Source: Selaginella moellendorffii (lineage: Eukaryota > Streptophyta > Lycopodiopsida > Selaginellales > Selaginellaceae). Taken from it: a stretch of 64,000 nucleotides of DNA. A model generated the notes under the pieces. It ran no database searches, was not told the origin of the DNA, and was given only the letters and a program-made list of their open reading frames with translations. The DNA lies in NCBI RefSeq assembly GCF_000143415.4, contig NW_003314316.1, forward strand, positions 1,279,796 through 1,343,795, given 5' to 3'. A program made the position numbers and the translations under genes. This document shows, piece by piece, positions 24,216 through 34,629 of the stretch. Every line of letters starts with the position of its first letter. Position 1 is the stretch's first letter.

Positions 24216-24345
24216 GATGATTAATTACTTCACATGGAATAATTGGTTTACACAATGGAAGGATTGGTAAATTCAGTGCGGAAATGGAGGTGCTGGTTCC
24301 CCTTGGCTCAGTAGGGGTTGTAGTCAATAGTCAATAAGGACAAGT
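24216..24345 (+). repeat. Left arm of large inverted repeat, part 2
   Basis: Continues the arm interrupted by element 2: GGATGATTAATTACTTCACA and GGAAGGATTGGTAAATTC match the reverse complement of about 24610-24690. Confidence 0.6.
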
Positions 24346-24540
24346 TTGGCATCATTCATTCATTCTCCAAAAAAGCTTAATCTGATCTATCTTTGGAAAG
24401 GATAAAAATTAAATGTTTCAATTTTGAAACCAATGCCAAGATTCTGGAATGCCTTAAGCACTACTAGGTTTTTATTGACAAAATAAAAAAAGGAAGAGAC
24501 ATAACTAACAGCCATGGTGATAAAGCCTGTTGGAGAAGTA
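24346..24540. repeat. Copy of kinase-upstream repeat
   Basis: Shared with 8020-8200 and 43948-44060, including an ATG-containing piece at 24514 matching the putative exon at 8545. Confidence 0.55.
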
Positions 24541-25017
24541 ATCTATAAATCCAATAATTTGATCGCTCAACTAATCAAACCTTTACTAACATCAACCTCT
24601 AACAACCTCTACTGAGCTAGAATTTACCAATCCTTCCATTATGTAAACCAATTATTCTATATGAAACAATTAATTATCCACCTGTGTTGCATGTGGATCA
24701 ATCTTTCATCCATAGATGCTTTATAAAAGGAAGAATATAGATATCCAATACTTACAATTTCAAATTTAAGGGTAGGAATATATATTGCTCAAGGGTATGT
24801 TATATTTTAAGTAGCAACTAATGAATGGGAATCAAATTTGTGTCATTTGCTTCGATACCACAATCTCTCTCCCCTTAAACTAACTGAAAAAGAAACAATT
24901 ACTTGATGAGAGAGTCTTTAATGGTTATTTTGTCCCCATTTATTCTCTAAGGTTCCAAGAATTTATAATGACCATATATTCAAATATCATCCTATAATCA
25001 TATGTAGTACAATATAT
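24541..25017 (-). repeat. Right arm of large inverted repeat (TRIM-like)
   Basis: Reverse complement of 20097-20454 plus 24216-24340. Read on the minus strand, it starts TGTACTACATATGATTATAG and includes TGGTATCGAAGCAAATG, again a tRNA-Met-type primer site. A partial third copy lies at 44060-44345. Confidence 0.6.
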
Positions 25018-25058
25018 ATTTACTATTTTAAATCTTTGTGACACTCAATTAAATCTAG

Positions 25059-25074
25059 ACACACACACACACAC

Positions 25075-25109
<35 letters not shown>
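25059..25109. repeat. (AC)n(AT)n microsatellite
   Basis: (AC)8 at 25059-25074 is followed by a run of AT repeats at 25077-25109. Confidence 0.95.
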
Positions 25110-25110
<1 letters not shown>

Positions 25111-25830
25111 GAGTTATTACCCAACACCATCACAAGCCATCTCCACTCTTGATGCAAACTTATTTTGGAATAATATCAAAACAAAAAAAAATTGAATTCC
25201 ACTTTGAAAGAAGAATTGAGGAAATAATTATAAAGATGTGCTTCCTCAAAGGAAATTATCAAATTCGTTAAGGGAATTATCAGATCCAAGTGACATAGTA
25301 GTGAGTATCCACAGCAAAAAGTTCAATATCAATACCAGTCAACACTTTACATGTGATATGTGTCATAACACCTTTTCTCACCCTACCTCCCATTGGCTGA
25401 GAGTGTAAGACGTGGTTAACAAAATAACCCTTTGACAATTACCCCCCATTGGACGGCAGGATGGCTGCCATAGGCTGGATCCAGTGGCCCAGAAAATTTG
25501 GCAACTCTTTATTTTTATAAATTTCCTATAGATTTGGCATCAACTCATATAACATTGACAGCTTGTTGCTTGGACGACAATTATTAGTTGGGAAATGGTA
25601 CAATCCTCAAGGTGTCTTCAGATACAAAAACGAAGATCCTTTATATTTCCAAAGGCCTACCAGATTCAGTCCGACTGCACTTGCGTCCTGTTTCTCCAGG
25701 ATGACAAGAACGGGATAACTGGAGGTGAGTGCTGATCCATTTCCAGTCTCTCATGTGAGCCTCCCACTACTGTCATCAAGGGCCTGAAACATACACGAAT
25801 TTTCTTGTCTGATTAAAGTATGATTCCCAT
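25110..25830. other. Intergenic DNA with relic of upstream exon
   Basis: 25110-25550 holds nothing recognised. 25556-25730 is a diverged copy of 8768-8965 (TTGCTTGGACGACAATTATT and then AGATACAAAAACGAAG) ending in the same GTGAGT donor. 25770-25830 is kinase-upstream sequence interrupted by the Harbinger element. Confidence 0.55.
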
Positions 25831-26140
25831 GCCTTAGGGCGGGGTTCCATGCTCCACCCTGGGGGGAAAATTTCCAGGGGGGGGAAATAAAACCCTGGGT
25901 TCCATGCCCCCCCTGGTGACATGGCACCAAAAATGGGGGGGAAGGGGGGAACCCGGTGTCCCCTCCGTAAATTTCTCCCAGAGCCTGGAACCCGGTAAAA
26001 TACACAAATAAAATAATGCCATGTGGCTAAATTGCCACATCATCTAAAAATTTGGCCTGCCCTAATTTTGTGAGCATGCGAGTTCTTGGAGGGTTTTGGG
26101 GGGGATTTTTGCAGTGATTTGAGAAGGAAGTTTGTAAAAA

Positions 26141-26948
26141 ATGGAGAATTGCTCACCCTCACCTCATCCATGGTTGCAATTTGGCTCTTATTCTAGTTCA
26201 TCAATAGCTCAAACTCATGTAAGTATGAAATTTTGTAATTCTAGAATTTTGCTTATTTTTCTTAATGTCCAGGGAGGAGAGGGCTCTTCTTTTAGTGCTA
26301 GCATGGGATCTATGCCAAATGCAGCTATGATCCAGGTACTTTTCATTTTCTCTTTGGTTTTTTTCTTTTGTTTAATAATGGTTTTTAGCCTGGCATTCCT
26401 ACATTCAACCCGATAATTGGATTTGTTCCAAGTATCCCTACAATGCAAGCTAACTTCAATTCATCGAGCCAGGTATTTTTTTCCAATTGTTTTCCTACTT
26501 TGTGTTGAATGCATTTTTGCAATAGCAAGGATTTCATGGTGGGGGAATTGGAAATTCCTCTTTCACAACTTTATTATCACTACCTCCTCCAGGAACTAGC
26601 TCTTTTGATGGAGCAACAAGTATTCCAGAGGTACAATAAATATTATTTATGTTTATTTTTTGATTTCACAACTTGTTTTCCCAGAATGAACCAACTTTGA
26701 ATGATGAACAAAAAGGAAAATGGTCTACTGATGAAAATATGGCTCTTCAATATGCAAAGAGGATGGAAAAAGAGAAGGATCGAGAAGGCGGTGGCCGTAG
26801 AAAATCGATGAAAGGACCAGAGAAGTGGCAACACATTTCCGGCATCTTACGTTCACAGGGATTTCATCACACACAAATGCAATGTGAGTCACAATGGGAT
26901 GAGCTTGTGGATGACCGGTATAAGAACCCTAGCCTGCATCATGGTTAA
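26141..26948 (+). CDS. Harbinger ORF1: Myb/SANT (trihelix-like) DNA-binding protein, shortened
   Basis: Five exons fit with GT-AG borders and in phase: 26141-26218, 26273-26335, 26389-26472, 26526-26630 and 26685-26948. The last exon encodes the Myb/trihelix-like module (KGKWSTDENMALQYAKRMEK, GPEKWQHISGILRSQG, QCESQWDELVDDRYK). In PIF/Harbinger transposons this protein acts with the transposase for nuclear entry and transposon-end binding. It ends soon after the DNA-binding module, and its 3' end overlaps the ancestral 3' end of the transposase gene, suggesting an internal deletion removed the C-terminal part. Upstream exons are low-complexity Ser/Gly/Pro. Confidence 0.75.
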
Positions 26949-28179
26949 ATTTGTCGGGGTCAAAATCTTCCATGAACCTATCATTCCGTGTGATCATTAA
27001 GTTATGTAGCACACAATAAGCCATGATGTTATTTGCAAGGATGCCTGGATGACCTCCGAATCCTTTTCGAGCTAGCAATTTCCATTGCCTCTTTAAAATT
27101 CCAAAAGATCACTTGACAACAATCCTCGTAGAAGAATGAAGGAAGTTGTACTGCTCTTTGCTATGAAACCTGTTTGGATATGAGACCAACACCGGTAAAG
27201 CACAGTAATATCCTCCATCTGCAATGATATATTGTGGAATGTCCCCAAACTCTGTGTGGTATACTGGACCACATAAACGCTTCTTCTCAATCCAAGCCTT
27301 CTTCAAACCACTAGAATTCCAAACTCGTCTATCTGGAACACTACCTGCTATCCCTATTGTTATGTCAAGGAATGAAGTCTTACTGTCTACCACGGCTTGA
27401 ACTACCATCGAGTAGTACTTTTTTGCCCCAGCATACCAATCCGTTGCATCCTCTGATCCTGGGAGCTCGATTGCAATGTGAGTGCAATCCATTGCACCAC
27501 AACAATTTGGAAATCCACGCAATCTCTGAAATCCAGTTATAACTTCTTTCATTCCCTCCTCATCCGGCCAATGGATCATTAGTCCTTCATGCTCAAGCAA
27601 TGCATACCTGAAACGGCATAGACAAGCTTGGGCAATGCATGAAGCCACTCCAAATGCATCACCAATTGTTCGCCACATATCCCCGGATGCCAAACGTTTC
27701 AAAGCAATAGCTACTTGCTTTGAAATAGGCAAGTGCCGCCTTGGTATTTCTGCCAAACCTGGAGGAGGCCTCCTAACCAATTTTGGAGCAAGCTCATCAC
27801 AAAGAAAAGTGAATATAGATACCGAAACCCGAAAAACTTCTCTGAATCTTTGTGGATCTATATGAAGAACCTCAAGTTCTGTTTGATACCACCAGTGTAG
27901 ACTTCTCGGCTTGATGTAGTACACACTGATTGATAGCCCTAGGAGCTCCTTTTTAGTGATCACTCTCTCAACAAATGAAGATGTAGCAGGACATGGCATA
28001 GAAAGAACTATAGCAATCGCTTCCTCCACCATTCGAATGAACAAGAGTTTTCTTAAAACCAGAACTAAAATCATATCTTCCTCCTCCAGAAAGAACAACT
28101 CTACCAAATTTAAGTACCTCATCACAATCCCTACAGCATGGGAAATGATCGCCAAGGAAAAATCAGTGAGCCGTGGCAT
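26929..28179 (-). pseudogene. PIF/Harbinger transposase (DDE), inactivated
   Basis: The open frame 28179-27109 (356 codons) has a helix-turn-helix region and the DDE nuclease core: Asp231 in GAMDCTHI, Asp283 in SVPDRRVW, and IADGGY at 320-325. At the position of the catalytic Glu (normally before the AFG.LK motif) codon 356 is Lys, and the next codon is TGA (27108-27106). The frame then continues as SFGILKRQWKLLARKG to a second stop at 26931-26929. Both changes are C-to-T/G-to-A type transitions. The enzyme therefore lacks a catalytic residue and the C-terminal helices. Confidence 0.9.
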
Positions 28180-28375
28180 GGTGTGTGCTCAATTTAGGGT
28201 AAACAAAATTGGCACCCTAATCCTTTATGACGTGGCAAAAAAAACGCTGATGTGTAAACTTACGTGGCATATAAAGAAGAGGGTTACATGTAACCATTAA
28301 AAAAATGGGGAGGGGAGTTTTTTTTGGAGGGGGGGAGAAATTTCCAGGTGGGTGGAGCATGGAACCCTGCCCTTA

Positions 28376-28464
28376 GGACTTAGAATTATTCAAAAAGAAA
28401 AGTCCACGGTAGACTTTTCCCACGCTATACCTTTTACAAGAATGGTGCGGCGCTGGTAACGGGC
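28376..28464 (+). promoter_or_regulatory. Kinase-upstream module (copy B), cut by Harbinger
   Basis: Palindrome GAAAAGTC/GACTTTTC at 28397-28419, 46 bp before the ATG. The half of the module upstream of CCTTA is 2.5 kb away, on the other side of the transposon. Confidence 0.5.
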
Positions 28465-30634
28465 ATGGCAGCAGCGACTTTGCTCAAGGCGATTCGAATT
28501 GCGGACAAGGTTGGCACAATATCCACTTCCAGCAAGGTCTGTAGAAACCAACGTAGGATCCTCATTGCGGCGGTCGGCTATGTCCGAGACTACCTCAAGC
28601 AAATCCAGGATCTCAACTTCGCGAGCAACGGGCCAGCCTTCGTGTGGGACGAAACCGTGGCTGTCCTTAACAGAGGCCTCCATCTCCTCAAGTCGTGCCA
28701 AGAAGGCAATTGGATCGCGCGGAGCCTGCTGTTCAAGGAAAGCTGCGATGAGTTCCAGAGCATTTATCCCGAGATCTACAACTGTGTCGAGCTCGTCAGC
28801 GTCTATCTCCTTCAGCTGGCACCGTCCACCTCGCACAGATCCAGGATTACCGAGGCTTACAACTCGTGCCTCATGAGGCAGAACTCGAGCAGCATGCTGG
28901 AAGAAGCCGAAAGGAACGATCGGAAGGAGCTCATGACTCTCGCAATGAGCCACGAGCCCGGGAAGCCTGACGACCGAGAGCGAAACAGCCAAAGAGATAC
29001 TTTGCTCCATGCTCCTGGGAAACAAGTCAGTGATTAACCACAAGGAACTCAAGCTGACAACACACCTGGGACAAGGAGGTTTCGGAACCGTGTATGAAGC
29101 AATCTGGCTCGGTCACAAGTTTGCAGTGAAAGTCTTCCCTCAAGGTGACAAGAGCTTCGCCAAAGAGCTCGCGGTTCTCGAAGCGGACAAGCATCCCAAC
29201 GTGTTGCACATCGCCGGCCAGTCTTTAGATGAAGAGAAGCAGCGGTACTCGCTGGTGATGGAGAAGATGGACATGGACCTGGCAAACTACGTCCTCAAGA
29301 AGAAGAAATCTCTCCCGTTGCTGTCGATCGTGGCAGTGATGCTCCAAGTTGCTACTGGCATGACGTGGCTTCACTCGAAGAATATAATCCACCGGGACCT
29401 CAAGCCGCAGAACATCTTGGTTGGCGAAGAAGACAACGATCTCGTGAGTATCAGGATTGCCGACTTTGGAGTCTCGAGGCCCGATTTCATCTCCTCCCTC
29501 ATCAGCAAAGCCACCGCCAAGCAAGGCACCAGAAACTTCATGGCACCAGAAGTGTGGACCAGCGAGCGCTACACGAAGAAGGCCGACGTTTACAGCTACG
29601 GGATGCTGAGCTACCAGCTTGTCACTGGAAACATTCCGTTCAAGGTCGGGATGGACATGGAGCAAGTCCTTCGAGGCGAGCGTCCTGAGATACCAGCCAC
29701 CTGTCCAGAGTTCCTGTCGCAGCTCATGCGGGAATGCTGGAGCCACGATGCAAAAGAGAGGCCTTCCTTCTCGGATATCTGCGAGCGGCTGAAGCAGCTC
29801 AAGACCAGGATCATCACTGGCACTGACTCCATCGATGAGTTACGAGCCAAGTTGGTTGCAGCAGCCAGGTCATCTTCCTCTTCTTCGTACTCGTCGTCTT
29901 CCTCATCCTCGTCGCACATCATGAACCTGGATTCTCCTGTCCAAGCACCTGAAGGGCTTTGGACCCAAAATCCTCCATCTCCCGTTGTCCAGGTAAACTC
30001 TTTTGCTTTATGTAACTTCTGGAGCTCACCACCTTTGGTTTCAGCCGGTACCACACCGTCCTCACCAAGTCGCACCACCAGATCAAAGGACCGAGCCCTT
30101 CGAACTGGTAAAGTACAGCCTCTTCATAAACGCCTTCGAGAAAGCTCTGTCCCTGAACGATCCTTCCACGGTCTGGTGGCTTTGCACCAAGGTAATCCAT
30201 TCACGTCCTCCAGCTGCTCATCAAAGCTTTGTCAGCTCAGGTGGAGCAAAGCGTCGTGCTCCTCTTCAGTGACTCAATGCTCATGGAAGTGGCCGAGCAA
30301 ATCAACACCAACTTCAAGGAAGACACTGCTCGCAGGTTGCTCTGGTTCGCCGAGATCCTGTTCATCTTGCTGTACGTCAACGTCAATGGACAGACATCAC
30401 CTCGGATGCAGAGGATCTTGGAGGAGCTTTCACAGAACCTCCACGGCATGATGGCTATAACACCGTCAAAGAGCGAGCTGGGGATGGAGCTGGCGAACGT
30501 GCTGAAAAGAACCAACGTGGGTCTTCGGGTTCGTATGAAGCTCTTCGTGTTATTCGTTTGATTCAAATCGTTTGTCGTCGCAGCGTATCCGATATGGGAA
30601 CAAACTTCAGAAGAAAGGGAAAAGAAAACTGTGA
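28465..30634 (+). pseudogene. Kinase B: frameshift between helical domain and kinase domain
   Basis: The start ATG is at 28465. An extra C in CCC at 28957-28959 (the paralogues have CC) shifts the frame after residue 165, so translation ends at 29037 (190 codons) with only the MLKL-like domain. The kinase frame is otherwise intact: GQGGFGTV, HRDLKPQN, DFG and MAPE up to 29992; then exons 30045-30191, 30241-30528 and 30584-30634 encode the EDC4-like domain and a basic tail (LQKKGKRKL). An ATG at 29009 could start a kinase-EDC4-like protein. It may be a true split, a pseudogene or an assembly error. Confidence 0.85.
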
Positions 30635-30825
30635 AATAAAAAAGCTGCGGAACACCGGTAGTTTCTGAGTATTGAGATGTTCTAATTTTCTGCCTGCCAA
30701 AAGTATCAACCATGCTTCACGAAAGAACCATAAAGAACTTACCAATTCCCATTCGTAACTTCGTCTCATCCTGCCGGGATAAACGTGAAGGAAACTTACG
30801 AGATAAATATCAAAGCACAAAGGTC

Positions 30826-31376
30826 TCACCATTCTTTAGTTCTTAAACTCGAGTAGACGGTGAAGATCCCAACCTTTTCGATCTGGCAGCAGAGCCTTGG
30901 CAGCTTCCGCCGCAGCGCAGACACCAGTAGTTCTCGTAGGATCATCGCTCTCCGCTCAAAGAACGATTTTGCCGCTTTCAACTTCTCGGGATCCCCATAC
31001 TTGTATGGCTTGTAGACGATCCCGGCAGCTAGCCGTTGCTTCTTGAGCTTGGCTGGACGAACGTACGCATCGCCCAGTCTCTTCAAGCGCTTCTGGATCA
31101 CTCTCCTCCGGTACACTTGCGGCTCGGGGATCTTGGGATCGGCGAGCGGCAGGCGATCCGGAGGTGGCACAGCAACCCACCTGAAAATCCGATCGTTCGC
31201 GTCACCGCCTCCCGCTTTGTTGCGCTTGGCCGGATTCTTGGAGCCGGCGCCCTCGCCGTGCAAGCACTGCGTGTGGACGAGGAATTTGCTCCGGAATTTG
31301 AGCAAGCGCCTGCTCTTGATCCCTTCCTTCGCGTGAGATTGCGCGATCCAATCGGGCCATCGGCAGATCCTTGGCC
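30826..31376 (-). pseudogene. Gene X, copy 2, 3' part (5' part displaced by Copia insertion)
   Basis: Identical or nearly so to 47687-48236, including RIFRWVAVPPPDRLPLADPK, AGIVYKPYKYGD and the C-terminal SSLRTKEW. The 5' part lies at 43804-43947, separated by 12.4 kb of nested retrotransposons. Confidence 0.8.
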
Positions 31377-31457
31377 TGTGCCACGTGGCTAGTCCACGTG
31401 GAGAGACACGAGTTCATTATGCCATGACGGATCTTGAGCGTTTCACCTTTCGTTAGA
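31377..31457 (+). repeat. 5' LTR of Copia element (truncated)
   Basis: Begins TGTGCCACGTGG, which corresponds to position 16 of the 3' LTR. It contains two CCACGTGG palindromes (31381-31388, 31394-31401) with CACGTG (G-box) cores. Confidence 0.75.
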
Positions 31458-31635
31458 TGGTATCGGAGCAATGCCTGGGAGAGCGAGAAGAATTCGAAAC
31501 CGTAGGATCAGGGCGACACTTGCTAGGGTGAATCGGAGCCTCCGTCTACGTAGACAGGGGCGTGGCCTAATCCTAGCGCTCCAGGCCTTGCAAGAGGCAC
31601 TGGACAACTAAGAACCTGGACCTAGACTTGAACGA

Positions 31636-32727
31636 GTGGTGGGATTGGGTATCGGCACCCATGGCAGCCACTGTTCCTACAAATCCGCCTCCAAATCCAC
31701 CATCTCAAATCCGACTGTGTCTACAGCGGATATCATTTCAGTGGACGCAAATCCACCAAAATTTGATGGGAGGAACTGGCGCTTCTGGAAGACAAAATTC
31801 GAATCCTATATGGATGAACGAGGCCTCTGGGACATCACCACAGGAACTGAGACACTTCCAGATACAGCCACAATGGATGAAACTGCCAAGTATCGCAAGA
31901 AGGACCGGAGAGCTTTGGGCAAATTCCACGCAGCGCTGGAGGGGCGAGAATTCCATTGCATTGGACGGTGCAAGAGTGCAAAGGAAGCGTGGGAGGCCAT
32001 GAAGCAGACTTACCAGTTCCCTTCAACATCCCATCGCATTTTTCTACGGAAGCAGCTTCATGCACTGGTGATGGCTGAAGGGGACGACCTCAAGGATCAT
32101 CTTGCTGCTGTGCGAACAATCCTAGATGATCTTAAGGATGTGGGAGCAAACATAGAGGATGAAGAAGAAGCAGAGCTGGTGCTCGTCACACTTCCTCCAT
32201 CCTTTGATCCTCTCATACGTAGCCTCACTACCACTGGAACTACTCTAACCCTGAATGGCGTGATCAGTAGCCTCCAGGACGATGATCTGAGACGAAGAGC
32301 AACAACAGGATCAGAGGCCGTTGCATTCTACTCTTCTCTCAGGAAAGAACCAGTGAACAAAGGGAAACAAGGAGCCTCTTCATCCAAGAAGCCCAAGTGT
32401 TCTCATTGCAACAAGAAAGGCCATGACGAAGCTCAATGCTGGGTGAAAAATCCATCTCTCAAGCCTGCAAGGAACAATGCAAAGAAAAAGGTCGTACATG
32501 CCTTCATCTTGTCACGAGCTATGGCTGTGGCAGCACTGTCTACAGAGTGCATCTACCTGGATTCTGCTGCTACAGACCATATGTTCAACAGTGATAAGTA
32601 CTTTGAAGCCTATGTTCCTACAGCCACTGAGGAGTATGTCATAATTGGCAATGCCCAGCAGCTTGCTGTGAAAGGAATTGGAACCATCATTCACTTTACC
32701 ACAAGGAATAGTCGTGAAGATTCATGA
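31636..32727 (+). CDS. Copia Gag-protease ORF
   Basis: 363 codons. The UBN2/Copia-type gag contains PPKFDGRNWRFWKTKFESYM and LKDHLAAVRTILDDL; the CCHC knuckle is CSHCNKKGHDEAQC; the aspartic protease motif is YLDSAATDHM, in which the Gly of the usual DSGAT is Ala. A stop at the end breaks the frame; it continues in another frame as VKIHEVLYIPGLCANLFSMG (from about 32708), the usual pre-integrase region. Confidence 0.88.
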   Translation: MVGLGIGTHGSHCSYKSASKSTISNPTVSTADIISVDANPPKFDGRNWRFWKTKFESYMDERGLWDITTGTETLPDTATMDETAKYRKKDRRALGKFHAALEGREFHCIGRCKSAKEAWEAMKQTYQFPSTSHRIFLRKQLHALVMAEGDDLKDHLAAVRTILDDLKDVGANIEDEEEAELVLVTLPPSFDPLIRSLTTTGTTLTLNGVISSLQDDDLRRRATTGSEAVAFYSSLRKEPVNKGKQGASSSKKPKCSHCNKKGHDEAQCWVKNPSLKPARNNAKKKVVHAFILSRAMAVAALSTECIYLDSAATDHMFNSDKYFEAYVPTATEEYVIIGNAQQLAVKGIGTIIHFTTRNSREDS

Positions 32728-32913
32728 GGTTCTTTATATTCCTGGTTTATGTGCTAATTTGTTCTCTATGGGCCAATTTGCTAAGGATGGGTATCAGTTT
32801 GCCATTACACCTTGCCAATTCCAGCTGATCTCGACCACAGGAGCTATCCTCACAGTGTCCTGGCCTGAACGGCATGACCTCTACCACCTTACCATGCTGC
32901 CCGACACGAACCA

Positions 32914-34620
32914 TGGGAATATTCTAAGAATATTCTATGGCATGTGGCCGTAATGCCTTAAGGGTTGGGAGGTTGGCCTAGGGTTTGTTCTCTTGTTCGT
33001 TTCATTGGTATTAGAGTAGTATGTTCTTTTGGGGATGGCAAGTGAGCAAAATATTGATCCTAATGAGGAGTATGGCGTTAATGATGATAGCTATGACGAT
33101 GTGAAAGAAACTTTTGATGATGTCGTTATGTGGCAAGGACGCCAAATTTCTAAGGTTCAAAACGACATAAAGGAAGTTAAGGATTTCGTCAATCTTATTA
33201 AGGATTTTTTGCTTCTCATGGACCCTCAAGGGTTGAGTCAATCTCATGTCCGTGATTACCATTAGTATGTCAAGCATCTCAAGGATTATGGTATCATGGA
33301 ATGAAAATCATCACCAAATGTTTGTGATAGTCAAGAGGTTGATTCTTGGTTGAAATTATGGGAAAGTTGTTAGTCTCACAATTCTTATGAGGATAAGGTG
33401 AAGATAAATTTCTTTGTGACGAAGCTTACGGGCCATGCTTCTTCGTGGTGGAAGAACTACATCAAAGCTAATCCAAAGCTGACTTCTTAGACTAATTTGA
33501 CGAAGGTTTTCCACACTTCATTTGTCAAAAAGTTTGAAGAGGTTGATCTTGTGAGCTAGCTGTTAGAGATCCGGCAGGGGACTTTGTCTTTAGATGCGTA
33601 TGCCCGCAAGTTTCGTGATCTTTGCCTTGGTCTTACGGGCACCTATAATGAGCTGCTAAAAGTGTAATGTTTCATCAAAGGATTGAGCTCAGTGGATATG
33701 CAGTAGAAGGTCAAAAAAGATTTTCCAGCAACATTGACTGATGCTATCACTAAGGCTCAAATCTTTTTGCCCAAACCGTCGGTCAACTAAGTCAACTCTG
33801 GTTAAAAGGATGGTCTCCGGGGTGGTCAACGTGATGACCAACCCATCAATACTTCATCTTCAGGGAAGAAATAGCCATTGTTTCATTGTAGCTCGAAGAG
33901 TGGAGATGGTAATGAGGCAAAAAGACATTGGTTAGACCAACAAGAGAAGAACAAGGTGGAGGGCAATTGTTTTTGTTGTCACAAGGCTGGACATCATGGC
34001 AAGGATTGTCCTCTTGTGAAGGGATCAAAAAATGCTAAAGTGAATGTGGTGGAATCCATTGTGAATACAGCTCAGGCATTTGTTGTGGTGGCTCTTCCAC
34101 AAAAATTCAAGAATCTAAATCTCGAGTTCATATCAACTCTGTTGAGATTAATGGTTCTATGCACAATCAACTTGTGAAGGCCAAAGGGGACATTCAGGGT
34201 AATGCTGTTAGTATTCTTTTTGATCCAGGTGCTACACACAACTTTTTGAACTCCAAGGTGGTGAAGAAACTTGGTTTGCCTGTGGAAAAGAGTTCAATCA
34301 TCTACGAGATGGTTATGGCAGATGGATATAGCACTCATGTTTACGGTGAATGGGCTCCAAGTGTTCCTTTGACGGTTCAGGGGATTCTCGACCATTTTAA
34401 CATTTGAAGCAGTGTTGTATCTCTGCTCCAATATTGAAGATTTTTGATCTTGAAAAGCCTTTTGTGGTCGAGACAGATGCAAGTGACATTGCTATTGGAG
34501 CCGTATTGCTTCAAGTTGGGCATCCTCTTGTATATATGAGCCATAAGTTTGATGCCACACAGCGGAAAGGCTCTCTATGCATGCACCATGGAGGGCTGGG
34601 TCATTCCGCTGTTCAGCTCG
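32914..34620 (+). mobile_element. Ty3/Gypsy-like fragment replacing Copia integrase region
   Basis: An LTR-like piece (TGGGAATATTC, 32914 to about 33006, ending TTTCA) is followed by TTGGTATTAGAG, a tRNA-Met-type primer site. Then come a gag with ASSWWKNYIKAN and QGTLSLDAYARKF, a CCHC knuckle CFCCHKAGHHGKDCP (33968-34012), a protease-like LFDPGATHNFLNSKVV (from 34219), and an abrupt join at 34400 to an RNase H start (VVETDASDIAIGAVLLQ). Reverse transcriptase is missing. The right boundary is not resolved. Confidence 0.65.
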
Positions 34621-34629
34621 AGACATGGT

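Larger units (their letters stand above)
25834..28375. mobile_element. PIF/Harbinger DNA transposon with TTA target duplication
   Basis: The element spans 25837-28372. Its terminal inverted repeats begin GGGCGGGGTTCCATGCTCCA on the left and GGGCAGGGTTCCATGCTCCA on the right (reverse complement), with one mismatch over about 22 bp and looser similarity beyond. TTA is duplicated at 25834-25836 and 28373-28375. It encodes a Myb/trihelix-like protein (+) and a DDE transposase (-), the standard two-gene layout of PIF/Harbinger. The uninterrupted target sequence is visible upstream of kinases A and D. Confidence 0.95.

Noticed and set aside
26215-26448. Minus-strand ORF within Harbinger ORF1 introns
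   Set aside because: Lys-rich frame arising from T-rich introns on the other strand; the spliced + strand model explains the region.
30003-30272. Overlapping ORFs in kinase introns and exons 2-3
   Set aside because: Intron read-through frames; the phased GT-AG exon model is consistent over five copies.
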